From assembly GCA_963677415.2 (NCBI GenBank), contig CAXXFJ010000037.1:1-64000 (forward strand): a stretch of DNA of 64,000 nucleotides, in the 5' to 3' direction. Under the pieces are notes generated by a model. It was not told the origin of the DNA. It ran no database searches and saw only the letters and a list, made by a program, of their open reading frames with translations. Made by a program: the position numbers and the translations under genes. This DNA comes from JAQUTK01 sp963677415 (lineage in GTDB: Bacteria > Bacteroidota > Bacteroidia > Bacteroidales > JAQUTK01). This document shows positions 46,186 through 55,600 of this stretch, piece by piece (position 1 is the first letter of the stretch; each line of letters begins with the position of its first letter).

Positions 46186-46629
46186 TTATTCTGATACTAC
46201 TTCAAATGCAATTTCAATGCTAACTTCTTTGTGCAATTTTATTGTTGCAACGTAAGAACCAACTTCTTTAACTGCCTCTTTCACGTAGATAGTTTTGCGA
46301 TCTACGTCATAACCAGCTTTTTCAAGTGCTTCAGCAATCTGAATATTTGTTACAGATCCGAAGATCTTACCGGAAGAGCTAGTCTTTGCGCCGATAGTTA
46401 ACGAAACATCTTTCAATTTAGCAGCAGCAATTTCAGCTTCTTCTTTGATTTTAGCCAGTTTGTGAGCACGTTGTCTCAGATTCTCAGCTAGCATTTTCTT
46501 AGCAGATTCGGATGCTATGACTGCTTTCCCTTGTGGAAGAAGGTAATTTCTGCCGTATCCGTCTTTTACTGTAACTACATCATCCTTGTATCCAAGGGTA
46601 TTGATGTCTTCTTTTAAAATGATTTGCAT
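46186..46629 (-). CDS. rplI: 50S ribosomal protein L9
   Basis: 147 aa. The N-terminal domain (MQIILKEDINTLGYKDDVVTVKDGYGRNYLLPQGKA, split) matches L9, connected by a long helix to the C-terminal domain. Binds 23S rRNA domain V. A strong Shine-Dalgarno (AAAGGAGG) lies in the 17-bp gap after rpsR. Confidence 0.97.
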   Translation of the reverse strand: MQIILKEDINTLGYKDDVVTVKDGYGRNYLLPQGKAVIASESAKKMLAENLRQRAHKLAKIKEEAEIAAAKLKDVSLTIGAKTSSSGKIFGSVTNIQIAEALEKAGYDVDRKTIYVKEAVKEVGSYVATIKLHKEVSIEIAFEVVSE

Positions 46630-46646
46630 GTTTTTTCCTCCTTTAA

Positions 46647-46919
46647 TTATTTCATCAAGTCAACTACGTAAGGCAGCAATGCCAAATGGCGCGCTCTTTT
46701 TACTGCTTGCGCTACACGACGCTGGAACTTCAATGAAGTACCGGTGATACGACGAGGCAAAATCTTACCTTGCTCATTCAGGAACTTCTTCAAGAAATCA
46801 GGATCTTTGTAATCAATATACTTGATTCCACTTTTCTTGAAACGGCAGTATTTCTTTTTCTTTACATCCACAGTGGGCGGAGTAAGATATCTGATTTCAG
46901 ATTGTGCTTGCTGTGCCAT
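46647..46919 (-). CDS. rpsR: 30S ribosomal protein S18
   Basis: 90 aa, basic. YRFKKSGIKYIDYKDP-like core and PRRITGTSLKFQRRVAQAVKRARHLALLPY are the S18 pattern. Forms a heterodimer with S6 on the 30S platform. Lies 2 bp after rpsF. Confidence 0.97.
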   Translation of the reverse strand: MAQQAQSEIRYLTPPTVDVKKKKYCRFKKSGIKYIDYKDPDFLKKFLNEQGKILPRRITGTSLKFQRRVAQAVKRARHLALLPYVVDLMK

Positions 46920-46921
46920 AA

Positions 46922-47272
46922 TTAATTCTCCTTTTGTTCTTTAGATTGTTTAAGTGATCTTCTTTTTACTGCATATTCAAGTGCATACTTGTCTAAGCGA
47001 AATGTCAGAAAACGAATTACTCGTTCGTCACGACGGAAGTTCACCTCTAATTTCTCAATGACAGTTGGCTCTGCTGTAAACTCAAGCAATTGATAAAAAC
47101 CTGTAGATTTCTTTTCAATTGGATAGGCAAGTTTGCGCAATCCCCAGTTCTCGTCATTATCAATCGCTGCACCCTCATTGATGAGAAGTGTTTTGAATTT
47201 TTCTACCGTCTCCTTCATCTGAACGTCAGACAAAACGGGAGTCAAAATGAAAACGGTTTCGTAATGATTCAT
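46922..47272 (-). CDS. rpsF: 30S ribosomal protein S6
   Basis: 116 aa. MNHYETVFILTPVLSD start and the GLRKLAYPIEKKSTGFY central strand are diagnostic. First gene of the S6-S18-L9 operon; S6:S18 often autoregulates via the leader, but I saw no clear S6:S18 RNA motif in the short leader. Confidence 0.97.
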   Translation of the reverse strand: MNHYETVFILTPVLSDVQMKETVEKFKTLLINEGAAIDNDENWGLRKLAYPIEKKSTGFYQLLEFTAEPTVIEKLEVNFRRDERVIRFLTFRLDKYALEYAVKRRSLKQSKEQKEN

Positions 47273-47316
47273 ACTCTTTTGATTTTGTGAATACTATAAA
47301 TGTTATAAAAGTGGGG

Positions 47317-47348
47317 CAAAGGTAAGGATATTTCTCTAATACGCCAAA
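47317..47348 (-). promoter_or_regulatory. rpsF promoter (TTTG - 20 bp - TACCTTTG)
   Basis: On the minus strand TTTG (plus CAAA 47345-47348) and TACCTTTG (plus CAAAGGTA 47317-47324) are 20 bp apart, a full Bacteroides consensus match. Transcription would begin near 47310, about 38 nt before the rpsF ATG. Confidence 0.8.
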
Positions 47349-47395
47349 TATGGATGTTCAATATTTCTATTTCATGTGATTTTCATCTCAAAATA

Positions 47396-47427
47396 CTTGC
47401 AGGGTAATGCTTGTAAACTTAACTTTG
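47396..47427 (+). promoter_or_regulatory. promoter of the alpha/beta hydrolase gene
   Basis: CTTG at 47396-47399 and TAACTTTG at 47420-47427 are 20 bp apart. The -7 fits TAnnTTTG and the -33 has one mismatch. It lies 28 bp before the ATG. Confidence 0.6.
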
Positions 47428-47455
47428 TAATTCATGCTTTGAATAATTGCTCCTT

Positions 47456-48478
47456 ATGAAACAAATAGCTATCATTTTCTCGCTTTTTTTCCTGTTTACC
47501 TTTCCCGGTTATGCTGATTACGAAAGAGATACGTTAGGTGAGGATTTTCTTCAGCAAACAATTCACATGCCGGATGACTATGAAGGAAGAGTTGATATTA
47601 CCCTTGTACGCAAAACGTCCGGTCTAGGAGCTGATCAAGCAGTTCTGTATATTCATGGGTTCAATGATTACTTTTTTCAGAAGGAAGAAGCAGCCTTTTT
47701 TACTAATGAATGTCTCAATTTTTACGCGCTAGATCTTAGAAAATACGGTCGTTCCTGGATGACTCATCAGAAAAGAGGGAATGTAATGGATCTGAAAGAG
47801 TATTTTGCAGATATAGACTCTGCATTATTTGCAATCAGATCAGAGGGAAATCAATCGGTAATACTAGTGGGTCATTCTTTCGGTGGTTTGATAGCATCAA
47901 TTTATCTGGCTCAAATGGATAGACATGGAGCCGATTCTTCTTTTGTAAAAGGATTGATATTAAACAGCCCTTTTCTTGATATGAATCAGAGTTGGTTTAA
48001 GGAAAATATTATGATTCCTTTGGTTGGTCTCTGGGGTAGAGTATCTCCTTCTACTGTGGTTTCAAAGGATGTAAACACTTTATATGGTAAGAGTATACAT
48101 GCCTCGTACAAAGGAGAATGGGAGTATAATCTTCAATGGAAGACATTGGAGAGTATTCCTATCAATGCTGCTTTTATCAAAACGGTGCATAGCGCTCAAA
48201 GGAAAGTTCATTCCGGTCTGGATATTACTCAGCCTGTTTTGGTGATGCATTCCAGTCGCTCAGTGAAGACGAATATATGGACGGATGAATTGAGACGTGG
48301 TGATGCTGTGCTTGATGTAGAAGATATCCATCGGTATGCAAATCGCTTGGGCGATCATGTTAGTATTGTTGTTATTCAGGATGGTTTACACGACTTGGCT
48401 CTGTCGCAGCCAAAGGTTCGTGCTACCTATTATGAGAAGATACACGAATGGTTGAAGAAAAATTTCAAAAGTATTTGA
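47456..48478 (+). CDS. exported alpha/beta hydrolase (lysophospholipase-like)
   Basis: 340 aa with a signal peptide (MKQIAIIFSLFFLFTFPGYA). The alpha/beta-hydrolase fold is shown by VLYIHGFNDYFF (oxyanion strand), the nucleophile elbow GHSFGG, and a late VIQDGLHDL carrying the likely catalytic His, with an Asp in the preceding strand region. Resembles secreted or periplasmic lysophospholipase/monoacylglycerol-lipase-like enzymes; substrate is unknown. The ATG at 47456 is preferred over TTG at 47447. Confidence 0.85.
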   Translation: MKQIAIIFSLFFLFTFPGYADYERDTLGEDFLQQTIHMPDDYEGRVDITLVRKTSGLGADQAVLYIHGFNDYFFQKEEAAFFTNECLNFYALDLRKYGRSWMTHQKRGNVMDLKEYFADIDSALFAIRSEGNQSVILVGHSFGGLIASIYLAQMDRHGADSSFVKGLILNSPFLDMNQSWFKENIMIPLVGLWGRVSPSTVVSKDVNTLYGKSIHASYKGEWEYNLQWKTLESIPINAAFIKTVHSAQRKVHSGLDITQPVLVMHSSRSVKTNIWTDELRRGDAVLDVEDIHRYANRLGDHVSIVVIQDGLHDLALSQPKVRATYYEKIHEWLKKNFKSI

Positions 48479-48551
48479 GATTTGGTGCTTAAGTAATCTT
48501 TTTTTTATACTTTTGTTCCGTTCAATGATTAAATCAAAAATTACTATACAG

Positions 48552-48743
48552 ATGAAACAGAATTTAATAGGAAATCTCGGCATCATCGTTGTTCTGATTG
48601 GTGTTCTTATGTTGGCGGTACCAGGATTTGGTTTAGCCGGCTCTGTGAATAATAACTTTCTGATGGGCAGTGGTCTTGCAGTATTATGTATTGGACTAAT
48701 TATTCATATCATTGTAAATAAGAAAGTAAAAGACGAAGAATAA
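48552..48743 (+). CDS. small two-helix membrane protein
   Basis: 63 aa. Two hydrophobic helices (about 6-25 and 33-52) separated by a short Asn-rich turn and followed by a charged tail NKKVKDEE. ATG at 48552 gives the start MKQNLIGN; the longer frame from 48513 begins with TTG and overlaps a -7-like TACTTTTG (48508-48515). No named family recognised. Terminator follows immediately. Confidence 0.7.
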   Translation: MKQNLIGNLGIIVVLIGVLMLAVPGFGLAGSVNNNFLMGSGLAVLCIGLIIHIIVNKKVKDEE

Positions 48744-48765
48744 AAGTTCTTTACCTTAAAAGCAC

Positions 48766-48798
48766 AAAAAAAAGGCCGCTGTTTAAGCGGCCTTTTTT
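48766..48798. terminator. bidirectional terminator
   Basis: AAAAGGCCGCT pairs with AGCGGCCTTTT around a 5-nt loop, with A-run on the left and T-run on the right. Serves the small membrane protein (plus) and the rprXY operon (minus). Confidence 0.88.
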
Positions 48799-48800
48799 AT

Positions 48801-49505
48801 TTAGATTTCATCATCTGGAGATGGAGCGATAAGTTTGTAGCCCTTACCGTGAATGTTGATAATCTCAATTTGATCATCATCTTTCAATAACTTGCGTAAT
48901 TTTGTGATATATACATCCATGCTTCTTGCATTGAAGTAGTTGTCGTCCACCCAGATTGCTTTGAGTGCATAATTGCGTTCTAAGACTTCATTCATGTGAG
49001 CGCACAACAGAGATAGAAGATCGCACTCTTTTGTTGTAAGCTTTGTAATTTTATCTCCGATAATTAGCGTTTGTTTTTGTTTGTTGAATACAAACCGTCC
49101 CAAAACGTAAGTGATTGCTTCTTTCTTCTTGTTAATGACACGTTTGAATATAGCTTCGATACGGAAAATAAGTTCTTCCATGCTGAATGGTTTTGTGATA
49201 TAATCATCAGCACCAATCTTGAATCCTTCCAAAACATCTTCTTTCAATGTTTTTGCTGTCAGGAATACAATAGGAATAATTTCATTGACCGAACGAACTT
49301 CCATAGCCATTGTGAATCCATCTTTCTTGGGCATCATGACGTCCAGGATAAGAAGATCGAATTTTGACTTTTGAAATGATCTCAAGCCTGCTTCACCATC
49401 CAGGCAAAGTTCAACTGCATAGCCTTTTGCTTGCAAATACTCTCTTAACAACATGCCAAGATTTTCGTCATCCTCGCATAATAAAATACTTAATTTGTCT
49501 TCCAT
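48801..49505 (-). CDS. rprY: response regulator RprY (OmpR family)
   Basis: 234 aa. Receiver domain (about 5-118) with acidic pocket EDD (11-13), phosphoacceptor Asp55 (LLILDVMMP), a conserved Thr and Lys in FLTAK. OmpR-type winged helix (about 135-230). Very close to RprY described in Bacteroides fragilis, where the system was found through an effect on tetracycline resistance. Begins 1 bp after the kinase gene, so the two are co-expressed. Confidence 0.9.
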   Translation of the reverse strand: MEDKLSILLCEDDENLGMLLREYLQAKGYAVELCLDGEAGLRSFQKSKFDLLILDVMMPKKDGFTMAMEVRSVNEIIPIVFLTAKTLKEDVLEGFKIGADDYITKPFSMEELIFRIEAIFKRVINKKKEAITYVLGRFVFNKQKQTLIIGDKITKLTTKECDLLSLLCAHMNEVLERNYALKAIWVDDNYFNARSMDVYITKLRKLLKDDDQIEIINIHGKGYKLIAPSPDDEI

Positions 49506-49506
49506 C

Positions 49507-51069
49507 TTACTTTCTAATTAGAGGTAATGTAATAATAAATTTTGTTCCAACATTAATTTCACTTTCAACTTTGATGGTCCCTTTATGCTCTTCGATAATC
49601 TTCTTTACATAAGGGAGACCCAGACCAAATCCTTTTACGTTATGCAGATTGCCGGTTGGTACTCTGTAGAACTTTTCAAAGATCTTCTTTAATTGCTCTT
49701 TCTTTATTCCGATTCCATTGTCTTTGATCGTAATCACCAACATATTATCTCTGTTTGATGTCGTTATGTACAGAGATAATTCACCTTTGCTATATTTTAC
49801 TGCATTTTCCATCAGATTGAAAAGTACATTGGTAAAATGCATCTCATCGGCGTAAATAAGGGCGTTTTCCGCTTTTAAATCGGAGACTATCGAACCTCCG
49901 GTCTTCTCGACCCGCAACTTGAAATTATTGATAACCGTTTTTATTGTATTGTTTGTATCCAGTTCTTTAAACTTGAACGCAATCTTTTGCTTCTCAAACA
50001 ATGACATTTGCAATACTTTTTCAACCTGAAAACTCAATCGTTTAGTTTCATCGCCGATGACACTTGAAATATGTGAAAGCATCATTGGTGATTTGCTCAC
50101 CGAATCATCCCTGAGCATCTGTGATGCCAGTGAGATCGTGGCGACCGGCGTTTTGAGTTCGTGGGTCATGTTGTTAATAAAGTCGTTACGCATTTCAGAC
50201 AAACGCTTTTGTCTGGAGATAATCCATATCGTGATAATAAAAGTAACCAGCAATACAAGCGAAAACACCAAAGAGGGAACTACAAAACCGATGGAATTGA
50301 AAATATAACGATCCATCGTCGGGAAAGAAACTTTCAAATAGTTTAACTTTAGCGTCTGATCATTTGGAAATAAAGCTTGTGTAAATGCCTGTTTTATATC
50401 TTTATCCTTTTTAGCCCTATTCATGAGAACCTCTTTCCCCTCTTTGTCCACTACGATAAAGTAGTAGGGAAGGTTTAGTCCATTATTTGCCAGCTCTGCC
50501 TTGATATATCCATTTAACTTATAGACGTCAATTCTCTGCTCAATCGGAGTGTTACTTGCTTCATATAAGATATTATATACAATCTCATCCAGCAACTCAC
50601 GCTGTTTGACATATCTGTTTTTCAGCGTTTCTTGTACTCCTTTTGAAATCCTTGGCAAGGAACTGCTCCCGTGTTTCTTTGAAATAAACACTTTTTCGTT
50701 GGGAAGCGACATGCTCCTTTTCTCGGATGAATAGCCTCTGCTATTTTCTGTTTTTGAGAGCGTTCCGTCAATGAGCGAATATTCATCCCTCTGACGTGTC
50801 GATATTCGTTGCCTTTGTAACATCTGTTGTTGAAATTGCAACTCGGTAGCATCGTTTTCCTGGTCTTTAATGTCTTTGATCAGATAATTCTGAGTCTCAT
50901 CATATTCCAGATAGCGTGCAACCTGATACAGGCTTCGCTTAACAGTCTCCGCGAATTGTTCGCTTCTCATGGTTGCCATTGCATTGATATAGTTGATCTG
51001 CAAATAGAGCAATCCAATAAAAGCAAATGCCATTACTATGGCAAGCAACCAGATGGTCGATTTCTTCAT
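49507..51069 (-). CDS. rprX: sensor histidine kinase RprX
   Basis: 520 aa. Two membrane helices (about 6-27 and 261-285) flank a periplasmic sensor region. The dimerisation/phosphoacceptor motif NNMTHELKTP gives His303, followed by N-box NLMENAVKYS, G1 DNGIGI, F-box and G2 GFGLGLPY. The ATG at 51069 is preferred over the GTG at 51072. First gene of the rprXY operon. Adjacent RprY and sequence pattern support the RprX name. Confidence 0.9.
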   Translation of the reverse strand: MKKSTIWLLAIVMAFAFIGLLYLQINYINAMATMRSEQFAETVKRSLYQVARYLEYDETQNYLIKDIKDQENDATELQFQQQMLQRQRISTRQRDEYSLIDGTLSKTENSRGYSSEKRSMSLPNEKVFISKKHGSSSLPRISKGVQETLKNRYVKQRELLDEIVYNILYEASNTPIEQRIDVYKLNGYIKAELANNGLNLPYYFIVVDKEGKEVLMNRAKKDKDIKQAFTQALFPNDQTLKLNYLKVSFPTMDRYIFNSIGFVVPSLVFSLVLLVTFIITIWIISRQKRLSEMRNDFINNMTHELKTPVATISLASQMLRDDSVSKSPMMLSHISSVIGDETKRLSFQVEKVLQMSLFEKQKIAFKFKELDTNNTIKTVINNFKLRVEKTGGSIVSDLKAENALIYADEMHFTNVLFNLMENAVKYSKGELSLYITTSNRDNMLVITIKDNGIGIKKEQLKKIFEKFYRVPTGNLHNVKGFGLGLPYVKKIIEEHKGTIKVESEINVGTKFIITLPLIRK

Positions 51070-51104
51070 CACGCAAATTTAACAATCAAAATTGAGAAAT
51101 ATGT

Positions 51105-51134
51105 CAAATTTAAATACTTTAACTTAAAAGCAAT
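51105..51134 (-). promoter_or_regulatory. candidate rprXY promoter
   Basis: The minus strand reads TAAATTTG (plus CAAATTTA 51105-51112) with ATTG (plus CAAT 51131-51134) 18 bp upstream. A second TAAATTTG at 51074-51081 abuts the start codon and would give an almost leaderless mRNA. Confidence 0.5.
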
Positions 51135-51305
51135 CCATTAAAGCTACATTCTTTCGGTAAGAATCTCAAATTTCATCAAAAAATAGCCATTATTGGGGCT
51201 TCTTGGTGGGACTTTTTACTTAAAAAAACTTCTTGTTAGTATTAACGGCTTTCTAATTGATTTATTTTTATCTTTGCGTTTTATTTCAAGTAAAAAGGGC
51301 TGAAG

Positions 51306-52760
51306 ATGTTATTAATTATTGGGATTTACTTTTCTATGTTACTCATTATCTCTCGTTTAACGACGAATAATACCAGTAATGACTCTTTTTTTACAGGCAA
51401 TAAACGTTCCCCATGGTATGTGGTGGCCTTTGGTATGATTGGGTCCTCAATTTCCGGAGTCACTTTTGTTTCCGTTCCGGGTATGGTCAGGGAGTTTGAT
51501 ATGACTTACATGCAGTTGGTGCTCGGTTTTCCTATAGGGTATCTTATTATAGCTTACGTACTGCTTCCTTTATATTATCGTTTGAACCTTGTTTCCATCT
51601 ATACCTATTTGGAAGACCGGATTGGGAAGCGAGCTTACAAGACAGGAGCTTCATTCTTCTTTCTGAGCAAGATCATCGGAGCTGCTGCCCGGCTTTATCT
51701 GGTAACAATCATTCTTCAGACCTTCGTGCTGGATGCATTGGGAGTCCCTTATTTGGTAACAGTATGTGTATCTGTGGCTATGATCTGGATTTATACCCAT
51801 GCCAGCGGTGTAAAGACAATCATTTGGATGAACTTTCTGCAAACATTCTTTCTCCTGCTGATGTTGATTCTTATTGTTGCAGGGGTAATGTATAAGATGG
51901 ATCTCTCTTTTGATAATACAGTATCGATGATTGCTTCAGATCATCACTCGAAGATCTTTGAGTTTGCAGATTGGAGCAGCAGGCAGAATTTCTTCAAACA
52001 GTTTATCAGTGGTATCTTTATCACCATTGTTATGTCTGGATTGGATCAGGGGATGATGCAGAAGAATCTGTCATGCAAGAACCTCAAAGAGGCTCAAAAG
52101 AATATGTGCTGGTATGGTTTCTCGTTTATACCACTTAATTTCCTCTTCTTGTCATTAGGTGTGCTAATGCTTAACTTTGCACAACATCAACAGATAGCCT
52201 TACCGACAGAGTCTGATGAGATTCTACCTCTATTTTGCACGACGTATCTTGGTCAGCCGATACTGATATTCTTTACCATTGGGGTGATAGCCGCTTCTTT
52301 CTCTGCTGCAGATTCTGCTTTGACTTCCATAACCACCTCGCTTTGTATCGACCTTATTGATATAAAAAGATTCTCTGAGGTGAAGGCAAAACAGGTGAGA
52401 AAGCGAACTCATTTGCTTGTATCTGCGGTTTTTATTCTGATAATCCTTATCTTTAGAGCCGTAAATGACAGAAGCTTAATCGATGCTATCTATATGATTG
52501 CCTCCTTTACCTATGGTCCCTTGCTTGGATTGTATGCTTATGGCTTGTTTACAAGAGGTTGTCCAAGAGATAAATGGGTGCCATATATTGCTGTTGCAGG
52601 TCCGCTGCTGTGCATAGCACTGAAAAGTATGGTGGAAGCATTTACTTCGTATCGTTTTGGATATGAAATATTGATGATCAATGGATTGATAGTATTTGTC
52701 GGATTAGTGTTATTACGTAAAAAAGGAGAAATATGGAAATTAAAAAGGCAGAATTTGTAA
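51306..52760 (+). CDS. sodium:solute symporter (SSS family)
   Basis: 484 aa, about 13 membrane helices. The GMIGSSISGVTFVSVPGM stretch near the N-terminus and the ASFSAADSALTSITTSLCIDL segment near residue 335 (the SSS Na+ site region) are characteristic. Substrate cannot be told; candidates include sugars, sialic acid, amino acids or carboxylates. The end overlaps engB by 28 bp. A -7-like TATCTTTG (51269-51276) precedes the gene. Confidence 0.9.
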   Translation: MLLIIGIYFSMLLIISRLTTNNTSNDSFFTGNKRSPWYVVAFGMIGSSISGVTFVSVPGMVREFDMTYMQLVLGFPIGYLIIAYVLLPLYYRLNLVSIYTYLEDRIGKRAYKTGASFFFLSKIIGAAARLYLVTIILQTFVLDALGVPYLVTVCVSVAMIWIYTHASGVKTIIWMNFLQTFFLLLMLILIVAGVMYKMDLSFDNTVSMIASDHHSKIFEFADWSSRQNFFKQFISGIFITIVMSGLDQGMMQKNLSCKNLKEAQKNMCWYGFSFIPLNFLFLSLGVLMLNFAQHQQIALPTESDEILPLFCTTYLGQPILIFFTIGVIAASFSAADSALTSITTSLCIDLIDIKRFSEVKAKQVRKRTHLLVSAVFILIILIFRAVNDRSLIDAIYMIASFTYGPLLGLYAYGLFTRGCPRDKWVPYIAVAGPLLCIALKSMVEAFTSYRFGYEILMINGLIVFVGLVLLRKKGEIWKLKRQNL

Positions 52761-53332
52761 TTAGTAACACGGACGTAAGAAAATGCCCACCGGACGTGAG
52801 ACCGGAATATGCGTTTATCGGAAGGTCTAATGTAGGCAAATCAAGCCTGATAAACATGATTACCAACACGAAAGGGTTGGCTATGACTTCTTCTAAACCG
52901 GGGAAGACGCAACTTATCAACCACTTTATCATTGATAGTTCCTGGTATCTGGTCGATCTCCCGGGCTATGGCTATGCTCAGCGTGGAAAAGAGGGGCGTG
53001 AGAATATTCGTCAGATCATCGAAGACTATATCCTCTATCGTGACCAGCTTACCGCTCTGTTTGTCTTGTTGGATTCGCGCCATGAACCACAGCAGATCGA
53101 TCTTGAATTTATGGAGTGGCTGGGTGAAAATGAAATCCCTTTTGTGATTGTTTTTACAAAAGCGGATAAGAATTCCTACTCCCGTTTGAAAGAGAATCTG
53201 GAGAGTTACCAGGCAAGCCTCCTTGATGTTTGGGAAGAGCTGCCTCAGATGTTTGTCACCTCTTCAGAAAAGAAGCAAGGTAGGGAAGAGATACTCGCTT
53301 ATATTGATACAATAAATAAATCACTAAAATAA
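52733..53332 (+). CDS. yihA: ribosome biogenesis GTPase YihA/YsxC (EngB)
   Basis: 199 aa. G1 GRSNVGKSS, G2 Thr in the KPGKTQ loop, G3 DLPGYGYA, G4 TKAD, G5 TSSEK. Essential assembly factor for the 50S subunit. A Shine-Dalgarno (GGAG) lies within the symporter's last codons. Co-transcribed with the next genes (11-bp gap). Confidence 0.95.
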   Translation: MEIKKAEFVISNTDVRKCPPDVRPEYAFIGRSNVGKSSLINMITNTKGLAMTSSKPGKTQLINHFIIDSSWYLVDLPGYGYAQRGKEGRENIRQIIEDYILYRDQLTALFVLLDSRHEPQQIDLEFMEWLGENEIPFVIVFTKADKNSYSRLKENLESYQASLLDVWEELPQMFVTSSEKKQGREEILAYIDTINKSLK

Positions 53333-53343
53333 TAGAATAGAAT

Positions 53344-53796
53344 ATGATGCATAACTGGTTTGAAACAAAGATTTCCTACGAGAAAGAGATAGAAGGCGGA
53401 ATGATGAAGAAAGTGACTGAACCTTATTTGGTCGATGCGCTTTCATTTACCGAGGCAGAAGCGCGGATAATTAAGGAGATGACTCCTTTTATGAGTGGCG
53501 AATTTACAGTAGCCAACATCAAACGTGCTAATTACACGGAGGTATTTGAAGATGAAGCCGGCGATCGCTGGTACAAGGCGAAAGTCCTTTTTATTTCCAT
53601 TGACGAGAAGAGTGGAGCAGAAAAGAAGACCGCTTCAAACATGCTGATACAGGCTTTGAATATTCATCAGGCAATAGATAATCTGGATAAGGGAATGAAG
53701 GGTACGATGGCTGATTATGAGATCGCTTCAATGACTGAAACTATGTTGATGGACATCTTTCCGTATGCTGTGGAGGAAAATGAAAAGAGTGAGTAA
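53344..53796 (+). CDS. DUF4494 family protein
   Basis: 150 aa cytoplasmic protein without a recognised fold. NWFETKISYEKEIEGG at the start and TMADYEIASMTETMLMDIFPY at the end match DUF4494, a Bacteroidales-restricted family often found beside engB. Function unknown. A second ATG at 53347 is possible. Its tail overlaps the yggS start. Confidence 0.85.
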   Translation: MMHNWFETKISYEKEIEGGMMKKVTEPYLVDALSFTEAEARIIKEMTPFMSGEFTVANIKRANYTEVFEDEAGDRWYKAKVLFISIDEKSGAEKKTASNMLIQALNIHQAIDNLDKGMKGTMADYEIASMTETMLMDIFPYAVEENEKSE

Positions 53797-54460
53797 TATA
53801 GGTGAGCGGCTTCTGGAAGTAAAAAGCAATCTGCCTGATACTGTCCATCTAGTTGCCGTGTCCAAGTTTCATCCGGCTGAGTCCGTCCTTGAGGCTTATA
53901 ATGCCGGTCAACGTATCTTTGGGGAGAGCAGGGCGCAGGAAGTTGTGCCCAAAAAGGAGTCTCTTCCAAAAGATATTGAGTGGCACTTTATAGGTCATTT
54001 GCAAGAAAATAAAGTGAAGAACATTGCTCCTTTCATCGCTTTGATTCATAGCGTGGATAGTTTGAAATTGCTTCGTGAGATAAACAAACAGGGAGAAAAG
54101 TGCGGACGGGTTATTCCGTGTCTGCTTGAGATCTTTGTGGCACAAGAGGAGACAAAATACGGATTTACTATTCAGGAGTGTGATGATCTGCTACATGGTG
54201 CTGAACTAAAAGAACTGACGCATGTAGAGATTCGGGGTATTATGGGTATGGCTTCTCTGACAGAAGATGAAGAGCAGATACGAAGAGAGTTTGGTATGCT
54301 GCGTACATTTTTCAAGAAGATATGCTGTGACATCTCTATCCCGAATGCCAATATCCGCGAACTCTCGATGGGAATGAGTCAGGATTACCTGATTGCTATT
54401 GAAGAAGGTAGCACGATGGTCCGAATAGGAACCACCATATTTGGAGACCGCGCCTATTGA
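53780..54460 (+). CDS. YggS family pyridoxal phosphate homeostasis protein
   Basis: 226 aa, alanine-racemase-fold single-domain protein. AVSKFHP carries the PLP lysine; FGESRAQE, WHFIGHLQENK and LSMGMSQDYLIAIEEGSTMVRIGT are the family blocks. Controls free PLP. Start is uncertain: ATG 53780 is only 2 nt from the GGAGG, so GTG at 53789 (giving MSNIGERL, closer to homologues) is a real alternative. Confidence 0.92.
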   Translation: MKRVSNIGERLLEVKSNLPDTVHLVAVSKFHPAESVLEAYNAGQRIFGESRAQEVVPKKESLPKDIEWHFIGHLQENKVKNIAPFIALIHSVDSLKLLREINKQGEKCGRVIPCLLEIFVAQEETKYGFTIQECDDLLHGAELKELTHVEIRGIMGMASLTEDEEQIRREFGMLRTFFKKICCDISIPNANIRELSMGMSQDYLIAIEEGSTMVRIGTTIFGDRAY

Positions 54461-54482
54461 ACCTGATCATAAATCAAAACAA

Positions 54483-54518
54483 AAAGAGAGTTGCAAGGAA
54501 ATCCCTGCAACTCTCTTT
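54483..54518. terminator. bidirectional terminator between yggS and galM
   Basis: AAAGAGAGTTGCA pairs with TGCAACTCTCTTT, with A/T runs at both sides. Separates two convergent operons. Confidence 0.88.
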
Positions 54519-54538
54519 GTTTATCTACGGTCATTCAA

Positions 54539-55582
54539 TCAAGAGAACTTGAAGATGATTGTTTGATCAAACTGTTGTCCGGCTTTTAGAATGGTGTTGT
54601 TGAAACCACCTTGGTTTGGACTGTCTGGAAAATACTGAGCTTCCAAACAGAACGCTTCATGCTCTTCATAACGTTTGCCGAAGTGTCCGGGCAATTCGCT
54701 GTTCAACCAGTTTGCAGAATATAACTGTACGCCCGGGAGAGTAGATATTACTTCCAATGTGCGTCCTGTCGTTTTCTCCGTGGCACGAGCCAGCAGACTC
54801 AGTTCGCCATATTCTTTTTTGTTGCCTACAAAACAATGGTCATAGCCCTTGCCATATTTTAATTGAACGAAATCAAAGTTATCGATCTCTTTGCCGATTG
54901 CCTTTGGAGTGGTGAAGTCCATTGGAGTCCCTTTGACAGATAGCATCTCTCCGAGAGGAGTTGAATTCTCGTCCATTGGTAGAAACTTGTTACAGTTCAG
55001 ATACAGCTCATGATCCATGGCTGTACCTTCACCTTTGAGGTTGAAGTAGGCATGGTTCGTAAAGTTGGCAATAGTATCTTTATCCGTTGTAGCAAGAAAC
55101 TGCATGGTAAATTCGCAAGCATCGCTCCAGGAGAAGATAACCTTTAGATTGAGAGTTCCCGGATATCCCTGGTCTCCATCCGGGCTTGTCAGTGAAAGAA
55201 TCAGTTCGCCGTCAGCTGTTGTTTCCGCGTCGAAAACACGGAAGGTGAAACCAACTCCGCCATGAAGACTGTTTGGACCGTTGTTGACCGGCAGCGTGTA
55301 TTCTACTCCGTTCAGAGTAAATTTGCCTTTTGCGATACGATTGGCATAGCGTCCCACGGTAGCACCGATGTAGCATGTGTCTTTTAAGTACCCTTCAAGG
55401 GTAGGGAATCCACATACTACTTCTCCCAATTTGCCATTCTTGTCCGGCACGATGATAGAAGTTACATATCCGCCATAGTTAGTAACAGAAACACTAGCTC
55501 CAATCTTGTTGGTCAAGGTGTAGAGATATACTTCTGTTCCGGATGGCATTAGTCCGAAGACTTTCTTTTCAATTTTAGTCAT
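54539..55582 (-). CDS. galM: aldose 1-epimerase (galactose mutarotase)
   Basis: 347 aa. Catalytic His in NFTNHAYFNL and the earlier NRIAKGKFTLNG and LHGG motifs are typical of GalM; the C-terminal FCLEAQYFPDSPN carries the catalytic Glu. Interconverts alpha and beta anomers of galactose/glucose. The ATG at 55582 is used; the frame also opens at a TTG at 55597. It follows the LRR gene by 18 bp on the same strand and may be co-transcribed. Confidence 0.95.
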   Translation of the reverse strand: MTKIEKKVFGLMPSGTEVYLYTLTNKIGASVSVTNYGGYVTSIIVPDKNGKLGEVVCGFPTLEGYLKDTCYIGATVGRYANRIAKGKFTLNGVEYTLPVNNGPNSLHGGVGFTFRVFDAETTADGELILSLTSPDGDQGYPGTLNLKVIFSWSDACEFTMQFLATTDKDTIANFTNHAYFNLKGEGTAMDHELYLNCNKFLPMDENSTPLGEMLSVKGTPMDFTTPKAIGKEIDNFDFVQLKYGKGYDHCFVGNKKEYGELSLLARATEKTTGRTLEVISTLPGVQLYSANWLNSELPGHFGKRYEEHEAFCLEAQYFPDSPNQGGFNNTILKAGQQFDQTIIFKFS

Positions 55583-55600
55583 GTTATCGTTTTTCAAAGA